Shown piece by piece: positions 12,864 to 13,972 of a DNA stretch of 13,972 nucleotides. Below the pieces are notes generated by a model. It worked only from the letters and a program-made list of their open reading frames with translations. It searched no databases and had not been told where the DNA came from. This stretch comes from an uncultured Faecalibacterium sp. (GTDB lineage: Bacteria > Bacillota > Clostridia > Oscillospirales > Ruminococcaceae): the NCBI GenBank assembly GCA_934547065.1, contig CAKTEF010000035.1, positions 1-13,972 of the forward strand. Direction: 5' to 3'. A program made the translations under genes and the position numbers. How positions within the stretch are numbered: the stretch's first letter is position 1; every line of letters begins with the position of its first letter.

Positions 12864-13796
12864 ATGGGAAAAATTCTGGCCATCTGCACCAGCCCCCGGC
12901 GCGGCACCGTCAAGACCCCGGTGCCCGCTGCCGTGCTGACCCCGGAATGGGGCATCGTGGGGGATGCCCACGGCGGCACCTGGCACCGGCAGGTCAGCCT
13001 GCTGAGCGCCGAAAAGATCGAAGCGTTCCGCAAAAAGCTCTGGGTGGACTATGGGGCCTTTGGCGAAAATCTGGTGGTGGAGGGCTTTGACTTCCGCGCC
13101 CTGCCCGTGCCCAGCCGCCTTGCCATCGGCGAGGTGGTGCTGGAGACCACCCAGATCGGCAAGGAGTGCCACAGCGATTGCGTTATCCGGCAGCAGACCG
13201 GCGAGTGCATCATGCCCCGCGAGGGGGTGTTTGCCCGCGTGCTGCACGGCGGCACCATCCGGGTGGACGACACCGTGGCCCTGCTGCCGCCGCCGGAGCA
13301 CCCGCCCCTGCGCGCGGCGGTCATCACCCTTTCCGACAAGGGCAGCCGGGGCGAACGGCAGGACCGGAGCGGCCCGCTGGCGGCAGAGATGCTGACGGAG
13401 GCGGGGTATCGGGTGGAAGAAACGCTGCTGCTGCCGGACGAAGCCGAGGGCCTGAAAGCCCAGCTCATCCGGCTGGCCGACGGCCGCCAGCTGAATCTGA
13501 TCCTGACCACCGGCGGCACCGGCTTTTCGCCCCGCGACATCACGCCGGAAGCCACCCTGGCCGTGGCCGACCGCAGCGCCCCCGGCATCGCCGAGGCCAT
13601 GCGGTACCACAGCCTTTCCATCACCCCGCGCGGGATGCTGAGCCGCGCCGCCAGTGTGCTGCGCGGCAAAACGCTCATCGTCAACCTGCCCGGCAGCCCC
13701 AAGGCCGTGCGGGAGAACCTGGAATACATCCTGCCCAGCCTCGAACACGGCCTGCGCATCGCCGCCGGACTGGACGGGGAGTGCGGGGGAACGTGA
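12864..13796 (+). CDS. MOSC domain-MogA fusion protein (molybdopterin adenylyltransferase)
   Basis: This 310-residue protein joins two domains. Residues 1 to about 145 form a MOSC domain with Cys102, Cys106 and Cys115 (GKECHSDCVIRQQTGECIMP) and GVFARV-HGG after it; MOSC domains bind molybdenum cofactor or transfer sulfur to it. Residues about 150-305 form a MogA/MoaB domain with TTGGTG (215-220), PRDITPEA (223-230), PGIAEAMR and NLPGSPKAVREN; MogA adenylates molybdopterin before metal insertion. A Pro-rich linker (142-148) joins them. GGAGG at 12851-12855, within the last moaA codons, lies eight bases before the ATG, and the gap to moaA is 4 bp, so the three genes form one operon. Related fusions occur in clostridia; whether both activities are present is not shown by sequence. 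Confidence 0.93.
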   Translation: MGKILAICTSPRRGTVKTPVPAAVLTPEWGIVGDAHGGTWHRQVSLLSAEKIEAFRKKLWVDYGAFGENLVVEGFDFRALPVPSRLAIGEVVLETTQIGKECHSDCVIRQQTGECIMPREGVFARVLHGGTIRVDDTVALLPPPEHPPLRAAVITLSDKGSRGERQDRSGPLAAEMLTEAGYRVEETLLLPDEAEGLKAQLIRLADGRQLNLILTTGGTGFSPRDITPEATLAVADRSAPGIAEAMRYHSLSITPRGMLSRAASVLRGKTLIVNLPGSPKAVRENLEYILPSLEHGLRIAAGLDGECGGT

Positions 13797-13813
13797 CAGC
13801 CCCTTTGGCAACA

Positions 13814-13894
13814 GCCTCGCCCTCTCAGCTTCCCCGGGAGCGGCCTCGCCCTCTCAGTCTCGCTCCGCTCGCCAGCTCCCCCAAAGGGGGAGCC
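13814..13894 (+). repeat. Two-hairpin intergenic repeat, copy 6, with duplicated 5' motif
   Basis: CCTCGCCCTCTCAG occurs twice (near 13815-13828 and 13844-13857). Then come CTCGCTCCGCTCG, matching the inverted copy 5, and GCTCCCCC/GGGGGAGC (13875-13893, loop AAA). It begins less than 20 bp after the fusion gene's stop and may serve as the operon's 3' structure. Confidence 0.83.
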
Positions 13895-13972
13895 AGACAG
13901 ATTATAATATCAAGTGCAACAGGTAAAAAAAGTAAAGACAACATAGCAGACTTCGTGTAAAATAGAGTTACC
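13895..13972. other. AT-rich window edge
   Basis: The base composition drops sharply to AT-rich directly after repeat copy 6. It contains TATAAT (near 13909-13914) and TAAAAT near the right end but no matched -35. It may be an intergenic region or the edge of an insertion sequence; nothing more can be supported. Confidence 0.3.

Overview
This window reads as a piece of chromosome from a gut Firmicute of the Faecalibacterium/Subdoligranulum type (Oscillospiraceae). The evidence is fairly high GC, AGGAGG-type ribosome sites, an Ala/Ser-rich lipoprotein leader on a sugar-binding protein, and several copies of a two-hairpin intergenic repeat that I associate with this family. The genus call is inference.

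Layout. (1) 1-1300 is a mobile-element edge. It holds the 3' end of a large serine recombinase on the + strand, a convergent 3' fragment of a tyrosine recombinase on the - strand, and about 700 bp without a credible gene but rich in hairpins. (2) 1330-8516, all on the - strand, is a beta-galactoside/galacto-oligosaccharide use locus. In transcription order it encodes a GH42 beta-galactosidase, a LacI-family regulator, an extracellular sugar-binding lipoprotein and two ABC permeases. The layout resembles the Bacillus gan locus (GanA, GanR, GanSPQ), but no ABC ATPase and no GH53 endogalactanase are present. (3) 8517-9689 is about 1.2 kb with no convincing gene. It contains the GH42 promoter and operators, a 96-bp inverted-repeat element, a hairpin-bounded stretch resembling a non-autonomous IS200/IS605 derivative, a strong terminator, and a candidate promoter for the next gene. 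(4) 9690-13796, on the + strand, is a molybdenum cofactor block: a MoeA-like molybdopterin-binding protein with a Cys-rich tail, then moaC, moaA and a MOSC-MogA fusion. The last three are tightly packed (8-bp overlap, then a 4-bp gap). A 685-bp gap filled with five repeat copies separates the MoeA-like gene from moaC, and a sixth copy follows the fusion gene.

How the parts work together. The sugar locus has three transcription units, each with a recognisable -10/-35 promoter, and each carries a box built on TTGCGCAA or its half GTTGCGC just downstream of the predicted start site. A further pair of boxes lies about 110-130 bp upstream of the transporter promoter. The simplest reading is that the LacI-type protein represses the hydrolase, the transporter and itself, with possible looping at the transporter promoter. 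In the cofactor block, MoaA and MoaC make cyclic pyranopterin monophosphate, and the MogA domain and MoeA-like protein act late, in adenylation and molybdenum insertion. The MPT-synthase steps must be encoded elsewhere.

I found no clearly new multi-gene system. The most original signals are the self-consistent operator set, the repeat family whose stems change in a compensated way between copies, and two or three unexplained structured non-coding elements.
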